Assembly (NCBI GenBank): GCA_000934385.1
Contig: KN880466.1
Coordinates: forward strand, 1-64,000
Length of the DNA: 64,000 nucleotides
Origin: Cylindrobasidium torrendii FP15055 ss-10
Lineage: Eukaryota > Basidiomycota > Agaricomycetes > Agaricales > Physalacriaceae
Direction of reading: 5' to 3'
Of the stretch, positions 48,971-61,138 are shown piece after piece. Position 1 is the stretch's first letter. Each line of letters begins with the position of its first letter. The translations under genes and the position numbers were made by a program. A model generated the notes under the pieces. It was not told where the DNA came from, searched no databases, and saw only the letters and a program-made list of their open reading frames with translations.

Positions 48971-51806
48971 ATGTCAGGAAACAACGTCAACAGCGCCCTC
49001 CAGCAATTCATAACCAGCCTCTCTGGCCGCAACCGCAGCAACGACGAGCACCAATTCCGGCGTGAAGCAAACAATCAATTATCTGTGTCGGCAGACGAAC
49101 CCGCGTCGCAGGGTAGTGTTCAGCCATCGCTTTCGACGCCTTTGATGCCGATTGACGACCGCCAAATGGATGTCGATGTTCCTCAGGATCAAGTGCAGGA
49201 GACCACTTCTATAGCTGGCAACGGCGGCGAGGAGATACCCGCCACAGCCAATGTATCCGATAACGACTCGGAGAGCGAGAGTCAGATGGATGCGGACGAA
49301 CTAGAAGTGCAGTTGCAGACTACGCCAGACTTGTCGGCAACCACATCAAGCAGTAGTCAGCCACCTAGTTCCTTGCCCTCTGGCGCAGCCACTCCCCGCG
49401 GTAGCCGCCGTGGCCGCGAACATCACGATGATGATGAAGACCGCGACCGACGGCATCCATCCCAGCGAACCGGCCCAAATCCATCATCCACTGCTCCTGA
49501 TGCGACCACAACTCCTCATACTGCACCGCCGCCTCAAACCGATGGAAATCACCCAGCCCACGGGCGCTCGCCACTCCTCGGTCTCACCATTGATTGGCCG
49601 GGTGGCAATTTGCGACCCATCCCAATCCGAATGGGCGAGGGTGGTGGTGGTCTGGCAGCCCTCGGCATATCCCTCGACAACCTATTTGCCAGAATGGGTG
49701 CTGCGATGGGCAACGTACCAGAGCAGGAAGACCCCGAGCGTGCGAAGCGTCTCGTCAGTGCACTGGAAGAAGTTCCAATCGGTCTTGTGCGCCGTCTCGA
49801 GCGTCTCTCCAAATTTGATGACAACGGGATGGTCGGGGATGCGGGATGTGCAATATGTTGGGATAAACTCATTGACGAAAGTATCAACGTGGGATGGCAA
49901 AGTGGAGAAAAGCGGTCTTCAGAGGCCAAGAGTGATGACGAGGAGCAGCGCAAGATTGTGGCTCTCCCTTGTGCCCACGCTTTCCACGCGCAATGTTTAG
50001 TTCCGTGGTTCTCCCGCCCACGCCAGACTACTTGTCCAACTTGTCGCTTCAATATCGACCCAGACAATCTCAGCGCCACCCCGCGACGTCCCCGGCGCCG
50101 CCCTTCTGCTACTAATGCCAGGACACCGCCGACAAATCCTCTAATTCCAAACGATGACACGGCAGTCCCCAACCCTCCGATTATACCGTCCACAATACCA
50201 ACGGGGCCGCCGCCTGCTGAGCCATCACAACCTGCGATCGACCAACAAGTCCCCGGAATCGGCGACGATCTCCCTCCCAATGAAAGGCAATTTTTCGAGC
50301 AGCTCTTACGCAGACTCGGCGGACGACCTTCAGATGCACCCACCAATCCTCCTCCAGCCACTGATGGACAACAGCAACAACCACCACCACCAGCCCCACC
50401 TGAGGGTCAGTTAAGCCTAAACTCTCTTCTATATAGTCATTGATAGTGTTTCCCCTGCAGGATCAAACGCGCATCACGTACGACTCAGCGGTGGACCAGG
50501 AGTTGTCATCGACGTTGTTAGTATGGTTGTGGGTGGGCCATCACCACCCGGAAGAGCAGGTTAGTTTCAACATGTCCTGTAGCCCTACACTGACTGGAAT
50601 GATCTAGCGCATGATACTGTGCATATGGAAAATAGCAACGGCGCGCCCGGTAACTTGCCATCGACTGGCGAGGGTCGCGGCATTGACAATCTGTCTGGTC
50701 ATGACATATTTAGCTTCAACTTCTCATTCGGGTTCCCTGGATTTGGCCCGATCCCTACCGGCCAGCCCAATAGTGCCCCAGCCCCAGCCCCCGAGCCTGC
50801 CGCACCAGCGCAACAGGACGCCTCGGCGCTTCCTCCGTCAAATCTATTCGCGGATTTCTTCGCTGGTCTTACCAGCGGTCTCAGAAGTCAGCCCCAAACC
50901 GACACACCGAACACTGCTCCTGACCCTCAACCTACAAATGAAGGACAGGCGCCCGGAGGGCCGGCACATGCTCCTCCACCTGTTGCTCACGGAGGATTGC
51001 TCAACGAATTCCTGGCAAGCTTGAGGGAAGGTTATTCGGGGACTGGGCGTCAGCCAGCGCAGGCTCAAGACGATGCCTCCGCCGAATTCTTGCTCAACAA
51101 CATTTTCTCAAATGTTGCCGACGAAATGATGGGAGCGCCTGCACCCCACACCGCAGCTCCAGGTGCTATGGATGGACAGCCCGGTCCGTCGACCAACACG
51201 GAAGCCACTGATGGGCTCGGGGCAGCGCAGGGATTTGGTTTCCCCTTTCATTTGCCCCCGCTGAACCCTCAGACGGCTGCTGGCGGTCAAGTACCCTCAA
51301 ATACCGCGGCTCCTGGACTACCTGGACTTTCTTTGCCCGACTTTACACAGTTCTTACGTACTTCTGGTCTGCCTCCGACTGGCGTTAGTGCATTTCCGAT
51401 GCAGACGTTTGTCGGCGCACCGCCGCCGTCTACGCGTCCTCGTATGCCACGCGAGCGCAAGAAGTGGTCACTTCCTCCTTCGCCTGGCCTTTCCTTACGG
51501 GAAAAGGTCGAGAAGAGGGAACGTGAAGGCGGTTTGCGTTGCGACGATATGTCTTGCGGTGTCGCTCCGTCCGACGATGACCCAGACATCACCGTCGACG
51601 AGAAGCGGATTCTCATCCACCGTTCAGAAGGCGGTCACACCTGCGCCCACAAGTTGCATCCTTCGTGCTTGGTGACTTCGCAGCGTATTGCGCTTATGGG
51701 GCGGAATGTAACAATGAATGGCCATGACGCCGAGGTGTTCTGTCCTGTTTGCCGCGCAGACGGGCTAATCAGCAAGAGTGATTGGGACGCTGGTGTTTCC
51801 GTTTGA
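48971..51806 (+). CDS. Large RING-H2 E3 ligase with second C-terminal Cys/His module
   Basis: Three exons (48971-50405, 50461-50559, 50608-51806) sum to 2733 nt, 910 residues. The N-terminal 270 residues are disordered and acidic. A RING-H2 finger lies at about residues 293-356: CAIC, then a loop with a Lys/Ser insert, LPCAHAFHAQCLVPWF, and CPTCRFNI. A long Pro/Gln/Gly-rich region follows. The last 90 residues hold a second set of metal-type ligands: CDDMSCG, HTCAHKLHPSC and CPVCRADG. This looks like another zinc-binding domain rather than a second standard RING. Likely a ubiquitin ligase; the disorder and two Zn modules recall quality-control ligases, but that is only analogy. Confidence 0.82.
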
Positions 51807-52154
51807 TATCTTGATTTTACTTCTAGCTTTGTGCCACGCATTCCGTCTAATCCTATCGTCGCAGTATTTCGCACACGCCCACTACTTATTTGCACATACG
51901 CAGTCACAACATGTACATAGTCTGTAGTATTGTAATCCATACCGCTGAAGCGCATGTCTCCAGTAGACTCAATAACAGGTCATCCTTCGCGAAGATCTGC
52001 TTCAAGGAACCCATAAGGAGATTGGATTTATGTCAAGATTCATGTTGGCCAGAGGCCAGCAATGTGCCTATCTGCACTTAGACGGCAATAATCGGTGGGC
52101 ATGATCCAGCGAGACGGACGGGTACCATGAGTCATTAAAACTCTGGCTCCTACC

Positions 52155-53675
52155 ATGACCGCCCTCCAGATAGACTCGAACTATGACCAGACGCCTCCCC
52201 CTCCGTTTGGCCACGCCCTACTGCCGTACTTCCTCTTCGATCCGAACTATCTCAATCTAAACCATGGTGCGTCCGTTCGAATGCCGCGCGTATTCAAATC
52301 GTTGGGCTGAATGAAGTGCGATGTGTTAGGCTCCTATGGATCCCTCCCACGTCCTGTGCGCAGCTTCTGCATCGAACAAGGAGATGAAATCGAAAGCGCG
52401 CCCGACCTGTGGATGCGCTTGAAGTACCAAGCCCCGTTGGTCAAGGTACGAGAGCAGGTCGCCGCCATGATCGGCGTAAAGGATGTCGACGAGGTGGTCA
52501 TCGTTCCCAACGCGTCGCACGGCCTGAACACTGTCCTGCGCAACATTATCTGGGCGGCGGGCGACGTGATTGTGGTGTGCAATACGACATATAACTCGAT
52601 TGAGCGCACCGCACAATATCTCTCGGATATTGGCTCCCACCCAAGCGTGTCGAAGTTTGAGATCTCGTTCCCAACGAGCCATGCTGAGATTTTGAAGAAC
52701 TGGACCCAGCATCTAAAGGCATTGAATGCGACGCTCGGCGAAGGGAAGAAAATTGTGGCCGTCGTGGATGGGATTATCAGTAATCCCGGCTGCTTGCTCC
52801 CCTGGGAGAAGATGGTGTCTATCTGTCGAGAGGAGAAAGTCTGGAGTGCCGTCGATGCTGCTCACTGCATTGGCCAGCAAGTCGACATCAACCTAGATGT
52901 CATTCAGCCTGATTACTTTGTTTCTGTGAGTGCTTGCCGTCTGCATAGACCCTATGAACTTAATTGCATACTATCTGGTAGAACTGTCACAAATGGTTGT
53001 TTGCGAAGCGGGGCGCCGCCGTTTTGTACGTCCCAAAACGTAACCAGCATATCGTTCAGAACTCCTTCCCGACTTCGCATGCCTACAAGTCGCCTAAGGA
53101 CCGCAAGGAAGGCGAGAACAATTTCGTAGCTCAGTACGAATGTGAGCTTTCTTATTCTGGGTGTCTATATTCTGCAGTTAACCTTGCACTCTAGGGAACG
53201 GCACAATTGACTTCGTTCCATACCTCTCCGTATCTGCTGCCATTCGCTTCCGCGAGTGGCTAGGTGGGGAGCACGCCATCAACGAGTACAACCACAAGGT
53301 CGCCGTCGAAGGCGCAGAGCTCCTTGCAAAGGTGTTAGGCACACGAAACATGGACGTCACGGGCGAATGCACTCTCAGCATGGCAAACGTACAACTCCCC
53401 ATCCCAGAGGGCTACGCCTACCCAGAAATTGACACAATGTTCAAAGAGAAGCTGCTCTCGAGTCGCAACATGTTCGCCGCGCAATATTACCACAACGACT
53501 TGTGGTGGGTCCGTGTCAGTGCGCAAGTTTGGGTAGAGGTACGCCGCGATATAACATCAGATTTTCGTAGCTCATCTCAAATCAGGTTTCCGACTTTGAG
53601 ACGTATGGAAAGGCATTGCTTGAAGTGTGCGCAGAGATCGTCGATGAGATAAAGAAATCAAGGCCTGAGGTCTGA
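52155..53675 (+). CDS. Class V PLP-dependent aminotransferase / cysteine desulfurase-like
   Basis: Five exons (52155-52266, 52330-52925, 52982-53141, 53195-53538, 53586-53675) give 433 residues. It belongs to the class V aminotransferase fold family: LNLNHGSYGSLP at the N terminus, [18 protein letters not shown] for the phosphate-binding turn, the Asp-x-Ala-His in [15 protein letters not shown], and the PLP-binding Lys in [11 protein letters not shown], which is formed across an intron. These fungal enzymes resemble isopenicillin-N-epimerase-like and cysteine-desulfurase-like proteins; the true substrate is often unknown. No targeting signal is obvious, so it is probably cytosolic. All phases agree and no key residue is missing. 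Confidence 0.88.
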
Positions 53676-53767
53676 AGGACTAAGGCGTGATAGGGCCGCA
53701 TAGGATAGCATATTTTAACTCCATGCAGAATATGATTGACTTGAAGTTTGAACTCTTAGCAACTAAC

Positions 53768-54386
53768 TAGTCCTATAGGGTGGCGGACCTAACCCCCAGA
53801 ACATAGGTACCGAGCATAAGTACCGGTACCGTACCGTACCGTACCATGTACTGTACACCCCCCGCCGGGAGGGTAGGTAGAGTACCTATCACATGATGCA
53901 TTCATGTGATGTTATCACGTGCATGCTTCGGATCACGGCGCGGGGCGGGCGGCGGCATGATCGGCGGGCACCCAACGACATTGGGGAGAGTGGCATGGCT
54001 CTCGTGGGCCTCCCCAAGGGCTGCATCTTTAGTGGTGCTAGTGACGGACTTTTGCAACAATTTTAAAGTCATTGGGCCATTGTGAGGCTGCTCCAAAAGG
54101 TGTCTAAATCCAGAGCCATTGTGGGGTCAAAACCTGCGATTCTGAGGCTTCCAAGCATTTAATTGTGTCTTCCCAGGTGTTAATAAGCGTAATATGTATG
54201 CAGATGCAGAAAAAGCCGGCAAATAGCTCGAAAAACAAGCAAACGCAGGGTGTGGCGCAGGTCACATGTTTTCATCACGTGCCGGTACAGTACGAGTACG
54301 GTACACCCCCCCCCCTAAATCGGGCATAGGTACGGTACCGGTACTGTACCCCCAGGGGAGCATAGGTCCGCCACCCTATAGTCCTA
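53768..54386. repeat. Target-site duplication TAGTCCTA bracketing the hAT-like element
   Basis: The octamer TAGTCCTA occurs at 53768-53775 and again at 54379-54386, in the same orientation and directly outside the two inverted termini. An 8 bp duplication is the mark of hAT transposase insertion. Confidence 0.75.
53776..54378. mobile_element. Non-autonomous hAT-like element (603 bp)
   Basis: Termini are perfect inverted repeats of 16 bp, TAGGGTGGCGGACCTA at the left and its complement at the right. TAGGG is a typical hAT end. Perfect 8 bp duplications flank it. Just inside each end are GTAC-rich, GGTACC-containing stretches (53805-53862 and 54280-54350) that also pair with each other in part, so subterminal transposase-binding repeats are likely. 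There is no open frame of useful length, so mobility would need a transposase from elsewhere. The perfect TIRs and duplication suggest a rather recent insertion. It lies between the aminotransferase gene and tRNA-Asn. Confidence 0.8.
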
Positions 54387-54457
54387 AGACTTAAAAGTGG
54401 AGTCGTGGACCGACGGTCCAACTCCCACATTCAAGTCACTGAGAAAAATATTTTATC

Positions 54458-54539
54458 TGCCCCAGTGAGGCTCGAACTCACGACCTTCCGATGGTTATGG
54501 ATAACAGTCGGACGCTGTAACCAACTCAGCCATGGGGCA
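54458..54539 (-). tRNA. tRNA-Asn (GTT) with 9 nt intron
   Basis: On the minus strand the acceptor stem is TGCCCCA with TGGGGCA. The D arm reads GGCTGAGTTGGTTACAGC. The anticodon stem is TCCGA/TCGGA, and the enlarged loop is CTGTTA, then TCCATAACC, then A. Removing the nine bases after position 37 leaves the standard loop CTGTTAA with anticodon GTT (Asn). The T arm is GTGAG-TTCGAGC-CTCAC. Length is 82 nt with intron, 73 without. An intron at exactly 37/38 is the canonical eukaryotic place. Confidence 0.88.
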
Positions 54540-54858
54540 TGAAAGGGGTCCAAAATAGCCTCCCCATCACCTGTAATTTTTTCATTGTGTTCCTTTGGCA
54601 TTCAAAATGGCGACACCAAAAAGCAGCCAGCGCTTCTATTGCAGAACCTGCCTACACGATTACCGCATCTGAAAACTCGCCTTGAATATGCATAATTTAT
54701 AACAACTGTAAGCCAGACAGGAAGTTAAACGAATGTTACAGACCTACTCGTGCACCTGCCTGGTATGCACGAGACTGGCCATAGAATATATACGAAAGCA
54801 AGCTGTAAGACGAGCGCTTCGTCTTGGAAGTTTGGACACAATGGTCATATGTACTAGA

Positions 54859-56148
54859 TCATATCCGCACATCTTTTGTCACGGTGTCCCTCTCCCAATG
54901 TGATTCCCACGGTGCAGGTTGGGTTCCCGGGCGTCGTATTGGATATTGCATCTCAAGATCCCGAATTACTCCCCCTTTAGCAAAGGAAGGGTGGTGCTAG
55001 GGCACAAAAGGTCAGCCCATCTGGCGCGGGAAAACCACAAGTCGACGCACCGGAGATACAGGTGACACTGGGCCCATGCTCGTGGCACCAGAGGACTTGA
55101 AGTTGCTCAGCTGGAAGCTTGCGGGCCGGTGCACATAGTCGTGCAGATTGAGGACTCGATATTTATCAGGCGTGACTGAATTGTTAAAACTGGATCACTC
55201 ACTGACTCGTGCGCTCATCATGGACGTGAACGCGATTCCAACAGCCCCAAGCACAGTGGCGTTACTATTCTGATAATATGCATAGAACGCCAGATTGAGG
55301 AGGTTGATGATGGTTGTTGTCACGAAGTATAAAATAGATGAGTTCCAGAGAACGTCGCTGAATGCCGACTGGTCGGTCTTGCGCGCATCGAAGTTAACTG
55401 CGAGGCCGCGATATGTGAAATACACAACCACGATATCGAACAGAGAAGAGACCTGAATGGTACCGTTGAACAAGATGGCAGGCAAATAGATGCACGAACA
55501 CGCACCAGGTAGTACAACCAGCTCACGTTCACATCATCGCTATACTGGATAAGACAGTTCCCCGAACTCCCTGCTTTGAACCGACGGAACGAGTACATCT
55601 GGGCGAACAGCTCCAGTAGTGCGACAATGATGGCGAAGATGACAATGACTATGGTGGTTGTACGGTCCTTGTTGCAGATTGCGATAGTTCGGACCACGAA
55701 AACCGCATGACTGGCCCAAGACGCTGCGACTTGAACGACTGGCATGACCCGGTAGTACTGCGCACAAACTTCCTTGGTGAATTGATGGGAGAAAAAGCCA
55801 TAGATGTTCAAGACTAAAGCTGCTAGACCAAGATACTGTCGAACAGTAAGTCGCCTCGTAAGTATAAGATAGCATCACGAAGACGTACGCGTGTGAGAAG
55901 GAGGAGAACACACGCAGTGCTGGGACGGCTCCATCGTTGTTTCCTGTCTGGAACACGATTGGAAAGTGCACGCGTCTTCTCTCGTAAAGGGACTCACACA
56001 AGCGAACTTCCGCTGGAAGCGTGCAAGCCCAGTCGTACACGAAAAACGACATCGCTACCTGCAAAGAGTCTCAGCATCTTTCCTCAAACACTACGACCAA
56101 GAGACGTACGATGCGCATGTATTTTGTTGCATCGTTCCACGGTGTCAT
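54859..56148 (-). CDS. DUF6533-type multi-pass membrane protein
   Basis: A gene of about six exons starting at ATG 56148 (MTPWNDATKYMRIV). It begins with VAMSFFVYDWACTLPAEVRL, the N-terminal DUF6533 signature of a membrane-protein family found in basidiomycetes. Six or seven hydrophobic segments follow (VVQVAASWASHAVFVVRTIA; TIVIVIFAIIVALLELFAQ; VSSLFDIVVVYFTYRG; SSILYFVTTTIINLLNLAFY). The C-terminal cytosolic tail is completed by a last exon reading HHPSFAKGGVIRDLEMQYPI and ending VTKDVRI. I could not fix the third exon cleanly: the segment WSRPSTACVLLLL has a stop just before it in frame. Function of the family is unknown. Confidence 0.7.
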
Positions 56149-56416
56149 GATTAATACAACAAACGCTTGAGGCCAGCCTCCCGAAAAGAAAAGAAAGAGA
56201 GTTGAAGACGACGGCAGAGGGTGGTAAAACGACAAGGTTGAACGCGTGCCGTGGTCGTCATGCAACACTCTCGACTTCGGGAATCAGGGAGGGACGTCAA
56301 ATCGAGTGGGTGGTCTCCTTATTAACTAGGCTAACAACCGAGATATCTCCTGAGAACCGAGGCCCGGACTTCGAGTTCCTCAGGGCATACTCTTCATCTT
56401 TCCTTACAGAGAGACT

Positions 56417-56695
56417 CTAATTTCCGGCAATACAGTATCTAGGGTCAAGAAGACTGTGTAGGGTCGGTCCGTTCAATCGAGTGGAGATGGTCGTGACCGA
56501 GCAACAAGCAATGCCGCCGCGCCGAAGTCCCGTTGCAGAGTGGGCCGTCGCTGCGGCGTCGGCAGGCGGCGTGCCTCTCACTCCGAAGGTCCAAGCGTGC
56601 ATCTTGTCAGAATCATCGCAGATTCCGCGTCTGAAAACTTGACGACCAGGAGGGGTCTTCGCAGCGAGAAGCCACTTCCAACTTGCAGACCTCAT
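56417..56695 (-). CDS. Small hypothetical ORF, tentative
   Basis: An uninterrupted ATG ORF of 92 codons (MRSASWKWLLAAKTPPG...). Its codons favour the same third positions as the real genes nearby (AAG, ACC, TTC, GGC), and it includes three cysteines. There is no recognisable domain, no signal peptide of normal form, and no sign of neighbouring exons. It may be a genuine short gene, or a fragment of one. Confidence 0.25.
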   Translation of the reverse strand: MRSASWKWLLAAKTPPGRQVFRRGICDDSDKMHAWTFGVRGTPPADAAATAHSATGLRRGGIACCSVTTISTRLNGPTLHSLLDPRYCIAGN

Positions 56696-56699
56696 GAAC

Positions 56700-57796
56700 C
56701 GGCACCGCACAGCTAGATAACCGACACGGATAAGATATGGCTTTGGTCCGCCTGTAAGTACTTGGTAGTAACTACTGCTTCAGCGCACCTCAGGGTTGCT
56801 AGTGCTGTTGTTGGTGGACGGGGTTTCCTGTTAACACAGTAGACAAAAATATAACTTGAACACCCTTTTTGACACTTCGTATTGAGAAACGCAGGATGCC
56901 ATTGAGTAATCATAGCTCTTCAGCGCAGCCTGCATCTCCTGGTCATTATACATTGGTTCACGGCCCGGGAAAAGCAACATGACCCCAACAGCACCCCACC
57001 AGACCTTGAAGCACACCTATTGGGATTATGCTTCACAAGAGGGAGCAGTCAAGTTCTCATTATAGCTTTGCAGGGACATTGAGCTTTGAACGGTGGCGGC
57101 CATGAACATCAAAAATCGGAAAGCCATAAGAAGTGTCTTGTACCCGAAGTTGAGAACCTTGAGCATCCGAAATAGAGCGTCGCGTAAAGATCCTGCTGTA
57201 AACAGCTGGTAAACAGCGTCCAGCGCTCAACGTTTCAACCGTCGTGCATTGAGTTGGGCGTCGGGCGCCTGGTCGCCCGCCTCGAACGTGGTAAATCAAG
57301 CTTTGACCCGGCTACTCACCATCATCAATGATTATCACTGGCCAGCCGATTCAGCGTAGACCTGAGCGGTAGTTTGGAGGTCTCGCTCGGTACGCCGCCA
57401 ATGCAACTGGTAAGTAGTACCTTTACACATGTGTAGACTGCAGTCCGCTTTGATTCAGAATTCCTGTAATCTGGAGAAGCAAGGTGGTACATCTGTTGGT
57501 TCGGAGTCAGCTGCTTCTAGTACAATGCTCTAGAGCACATCCTCGCGGCTTGAAATACAGGTGATTTTTGGCATAAGTTAGCGAGTGTTGAAGCTTGAAG
57601 AGCCTAAGGCTAGTCAAAGGATGGCGCGGTAATGGTGCTTCTGTGGAAGATTTGAGGAGCTGGGTGAAATGCTATCCCGTCGATGGTATGAGCCTGGGAA
57701 TATTGGTGATATTACAATACTAGTAAACATACTGCATTTACAAGGTGAGCTCTCTGCGTCTGGATAGCGAAGATTAGAGCGCACCAGTATGTTATC
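56700..57796. other. Gene-poor interval
   Basis: About 1.1 kb with only short frames. On the - strand, one segment near 57075-57160 encodes a hydrophobic run (LLMAFRFLMFMAATVQSS) after an ATG, and another near 56831-57016 reads VWWGAVGVMLLFPGREP. They could be exons of a small secreted or membrane protein, but I found no consistent splice path. Confidence 0.3.
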
Positions 57797-58709
57797 TTAT
57801 GCAACGTTCAATAACAGCATGTCCGCAACTTCGGACTCTTCCATTTCATCTAGGGTAGGGATAGTTGCAAAGGTATTCGGGATATCTTGAGGTAGCGACG
57901 ATGGGGATGCTCCAGGCTCTCTGGAAAGACTCGTCAACGATAAGCTGCGAGATTGACAATAAATGCGTACCTCACGTCGTTTGAAGGGTCTGGTGATGAG
58001 ATGCGCCTTTCACCAGCTCTTTCCTGCGATGAATACCACGGCCAGATGGTCTCTACACACGGAACAACGACTTCCAATTTCTTTCGTCGTGCATAAGTTG
58101 ACGGTGGGGTTGGTTTTCGTTTTGATCTTTATTGTGTTAGCATGCGCCTAGCTACGTCGAGGCTACTGACCTCGAAGGGGTGTGAGTGTTGAGCTTTTTG
58201 CTGCCCAGTCCAGTGGATAACTTTGCGTTGCTTTCAGAACTCTCTCTGAGGTCGTCGATGTCGGTCGTAGATGATGGGTTGAAAACAGAGGTGAGTGAGC
58301 TTCGGTCGCGGAGTCTGGACCGGACACTAGCGTCCTCCTCCTCCGTAGTTTCTCCTGCTTGAAATACAGAGTCCAGCTCCACATATTCATCATCATTTGC
58401 GCTTGAACGCTTCCTCTTGCCACTGATTGATTGCTCACGCTTTTGACAGGATGAGGTGTGCGATGCGAGGTGGTCCTTGCGAGAGAACCCTTTGCCACAG
58501 GTTTGGCACTTCAGGTCTTTCACGGGAGAGTGTATGAGTCCATGGCGCCGAAGAGCGCTCGAGTGTTTGGCCGCGTAAGGGCACAAAGAACAGGGATACG
58601 GTCGTTCGTTTGTGTGAGAGCGCGCGTGAACATCTAGATGGTCCTTTCGCGTCGTGGAATATGCGCAATTATTGTGCTTGCAAGAAAGCAGTGGCGGGCT
58701 ACTAGGCAT
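57797..58709 (-). CDS. C2H2 zinc-finger protein, probable transcription factor
   Basis: Two exons. Exon 1 (58171-58709) starts at ATG 58709 (MPSSPPLLSCKHNNC); the open frame further upstream has no ATG. It encodes three tandem zinc fingers in residues about 10-90: CKHNNC with HLDVHARSH, CSLCPYAAKHSSALRRHGLI with H, and CQTCGKGFSRKDHLASHTSS with C as the last ligand (C2HC form). A basic stretch (SGKRKRSS) and an acidic Ser-rich region follow. Exon 2 ends at 57797 and reads REPGASPSSLPQDIPNTFAT, then an acidic, hydrophobic end (EMEESEVADMLLLNVA) resembling a short activation motif. Two acceptors 24 nt apart both keep the frame. Targets unknown. Confidence 0.8.
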
Positions 58710-58975
58710 ATACAGGTATCGTTCGTGCGTGGTGTGGCTGAAAGGCAGATGATGGTCAAGAACAAAGCGGGACAATGGCAAAATGGTTCCGTTCGATCAG
58801 GTTCCGGGGTACTGATCCGTGACACGGTCATATGCACACTGGATGGACACACACTGACACAACGGAGGCGCGAAGCTGGGAAGCCAGTGAATTTCGCAGC
58901 ATCATCACATGGAATCAAGATACAGGGTACAAGAGACAGTGGTCGCAATTATGAGCTAACTAAGCCTTTAACTAT

Positions 58976-60758
58976 CTAGTATATACCGGGAATAAATTTG
59001 GATTTGACCACGGAGCAGTATTGCTCCCAGTCTTTTCCGTACTTCATGTGGCAGCTGCGAAGAGTGAGCATATGATGGTGCGTGGAATAGGAAAGCGACG
59101 CACCGTTCAAAGTCGCGCGACGTGCGGTGAACAAGCACCGTAATGAAGAAAACGCTGTAGAAGTACGGGATGGGAGTAGCGAAGCCAATAACGGCACCCC
59201 ATGTGAAGCTCATCGTCCAGTCGGCGACATAATTCTAAGATTCTGTTAGTCGGTGAATCGGGGTGATGGCCTAAAAACCTACAGGCTTGCGAGAGTATGC
59301 CCACCATCCGCTAGTCAAAAGACGGTTGCCGTGGGCGGTCTGGATGTAGGTTGGGTTCTTGACGGTGTGCCATGGAACTTGAGGGAATGCAGAGCGGAAC
59401 TCAGTGATCCCTTGCTGCTGCATCTTGAAATGACTCTTTTGGGCCATCGCAGAGTCGAAGATCCAGTAAGCCGTAATGAGGGTAGTGTACAGGACAACAT
59501 ATGTCGGTGTGGAGAACTGGTACTTGGAGGGGTCGTGTGATGCCATGTAGACAACAGAGTAGACATAGGTCTGGATGCCGTTAGATATACCCAAAGTACG
59601 CGCAAATGAAGGCTTACAAAAGGGACACCGGAGAAGTTCCAGAAGATGACCATGAATCCCCACTTCTCGTGGAACATGTCCCATGTCTGTGGGATACAGT
59701 CCTCTCCCTTGCAGCTACAAGTGATTGATGAGCAACTGCTCGATGAAGGTGAACACGGAAACGTACCATGCATTGTAATAGAACCAAGTAGCAAGAACCA
59801 TGAATGCCATGTTCTAATGGCACAACTTAGTACTCTATATCCCCATGGTAGCTCTTGAACGCACCGGTGTGACATATCCCAGAGTGTCATATTGCTTGCA
59901 AGCACCGGATACGGACAGGAAGAAGACGATGAGCCATGGAACGCGAACTTCGGCCCACATCTTGAGGTCAATCTTGCCAATGCGGGGGTTGAGAATAGCA
60001 CCCATGAAAACATCGTAGAAGAAGTTCCCGGACATGCGAATTTGCTGGTTGGTTGCGACTGCGTAGAAATACATGCCAAAGGACACCGCGAAGCCCCAAA
60101 TCATCGATACAGACATGATGTGACCGTAGTTGTCGATAATATCGGTGAGGCGGAAGATTCCTGTGTAGTGGAGGACGGCGGCAGTGACAATAGTGACATA
60201 TTCCGAGCCGAGGGCATTGCAGTTGTACATGAGGGTTTTGTAGCCTAGCGAGGGGACTGGAAGACCTTCTTGTTGGAAACCTGGGAGGAGTTGTCCGAGG
60301 ATGAGTTGATAGACAATGTTGCCCGAGTACACCTTCCAGGCGTATGCATTCGGGCTAGCATCCTGCGAAAAAAAAATGAGTATTGGAATAATCGACCCTT
60401 CCTAGGGACGCACGTCGCGAATGTGAGCCCACATTTCCAGAAGGAACGGTTTGATATCATCCACAGATTTGGGATGCGCAAGCTGGCCGTCGTAGAACCA
60501 TAAGCACGCCCAGAGGTAGTACATGAGCAATGGGAAGCCGGTCATCATGGCGAAGACACCCCAGGGACCACCAAACTCATAGCTGGCCAAAAGATGAGTT
60601 ACATGGGATGAGAGAACGCGGAACACGCACGTAGTGTGTTGGTCGAGCTTCTCGTCCATTTTACGACCTTCGTCTGTGACTGCAATGGGTGCGCCATTCC
60701 CGTTGGCCTTGCCGTTGCCGGAGCGCTGTCGAAGTTCGGACCCGTTGTCGATGGCCAT
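58976..60758 (-). CDS. ERG4: Delta(24(24(1)))-sterol reductase
   Basis: About seven or eight exons, roughly 470 residues, starting at ATG 60758 ([14 protein letters not shown]). The enzyme reduces the C-24(28) double bond in the last step of ergosterol synthesis, using NADPH in the endoplasmic reticulum. Features: hydrophilic N terminus, [94 protein letters not shown], and the C-terminal [20 protein letters not shown] then IPGIY. This reductase family also includes ERG24 (C-14 reductase); the EFGG start, the MSGNF...GAILNPR block and the spacing favour ERG4. No defect seen. Confidence 0.92.
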
Positions 60759-61138
60759 CTTGCCTACACCAAGGACTCGTCGTGGTCTTTTATAAAGGTC
60801 GAGTCGTATGATTTGATTTAACCACGGAGGCAATAGCCCTGTAAACCCTGACCAATCGCGCGGACGTCAAGCTCAAGCTCAGACTTGCAGCGGCATTAAT
60901 CCGACCTCCCACCACCAGCCAAAGAGGCTCTCAACGCTGTCAACATCCAATCGAGACTTATTTCAAACAAACGTCGGCCAAATTCCGTTTTGGCCCATGC
61001 TGGCCTCTCAAGCTTTCAAGCTCAATCGTCGCTGACAAGTTCCCCTCTTTTAAATTGGCTGCGCGCTAGTACGAGGCTTTCCCCTTCGTTATGATGCACA
61101 ATGCAGTATAATACATTTGAATTCAAGGACAAAGACGG

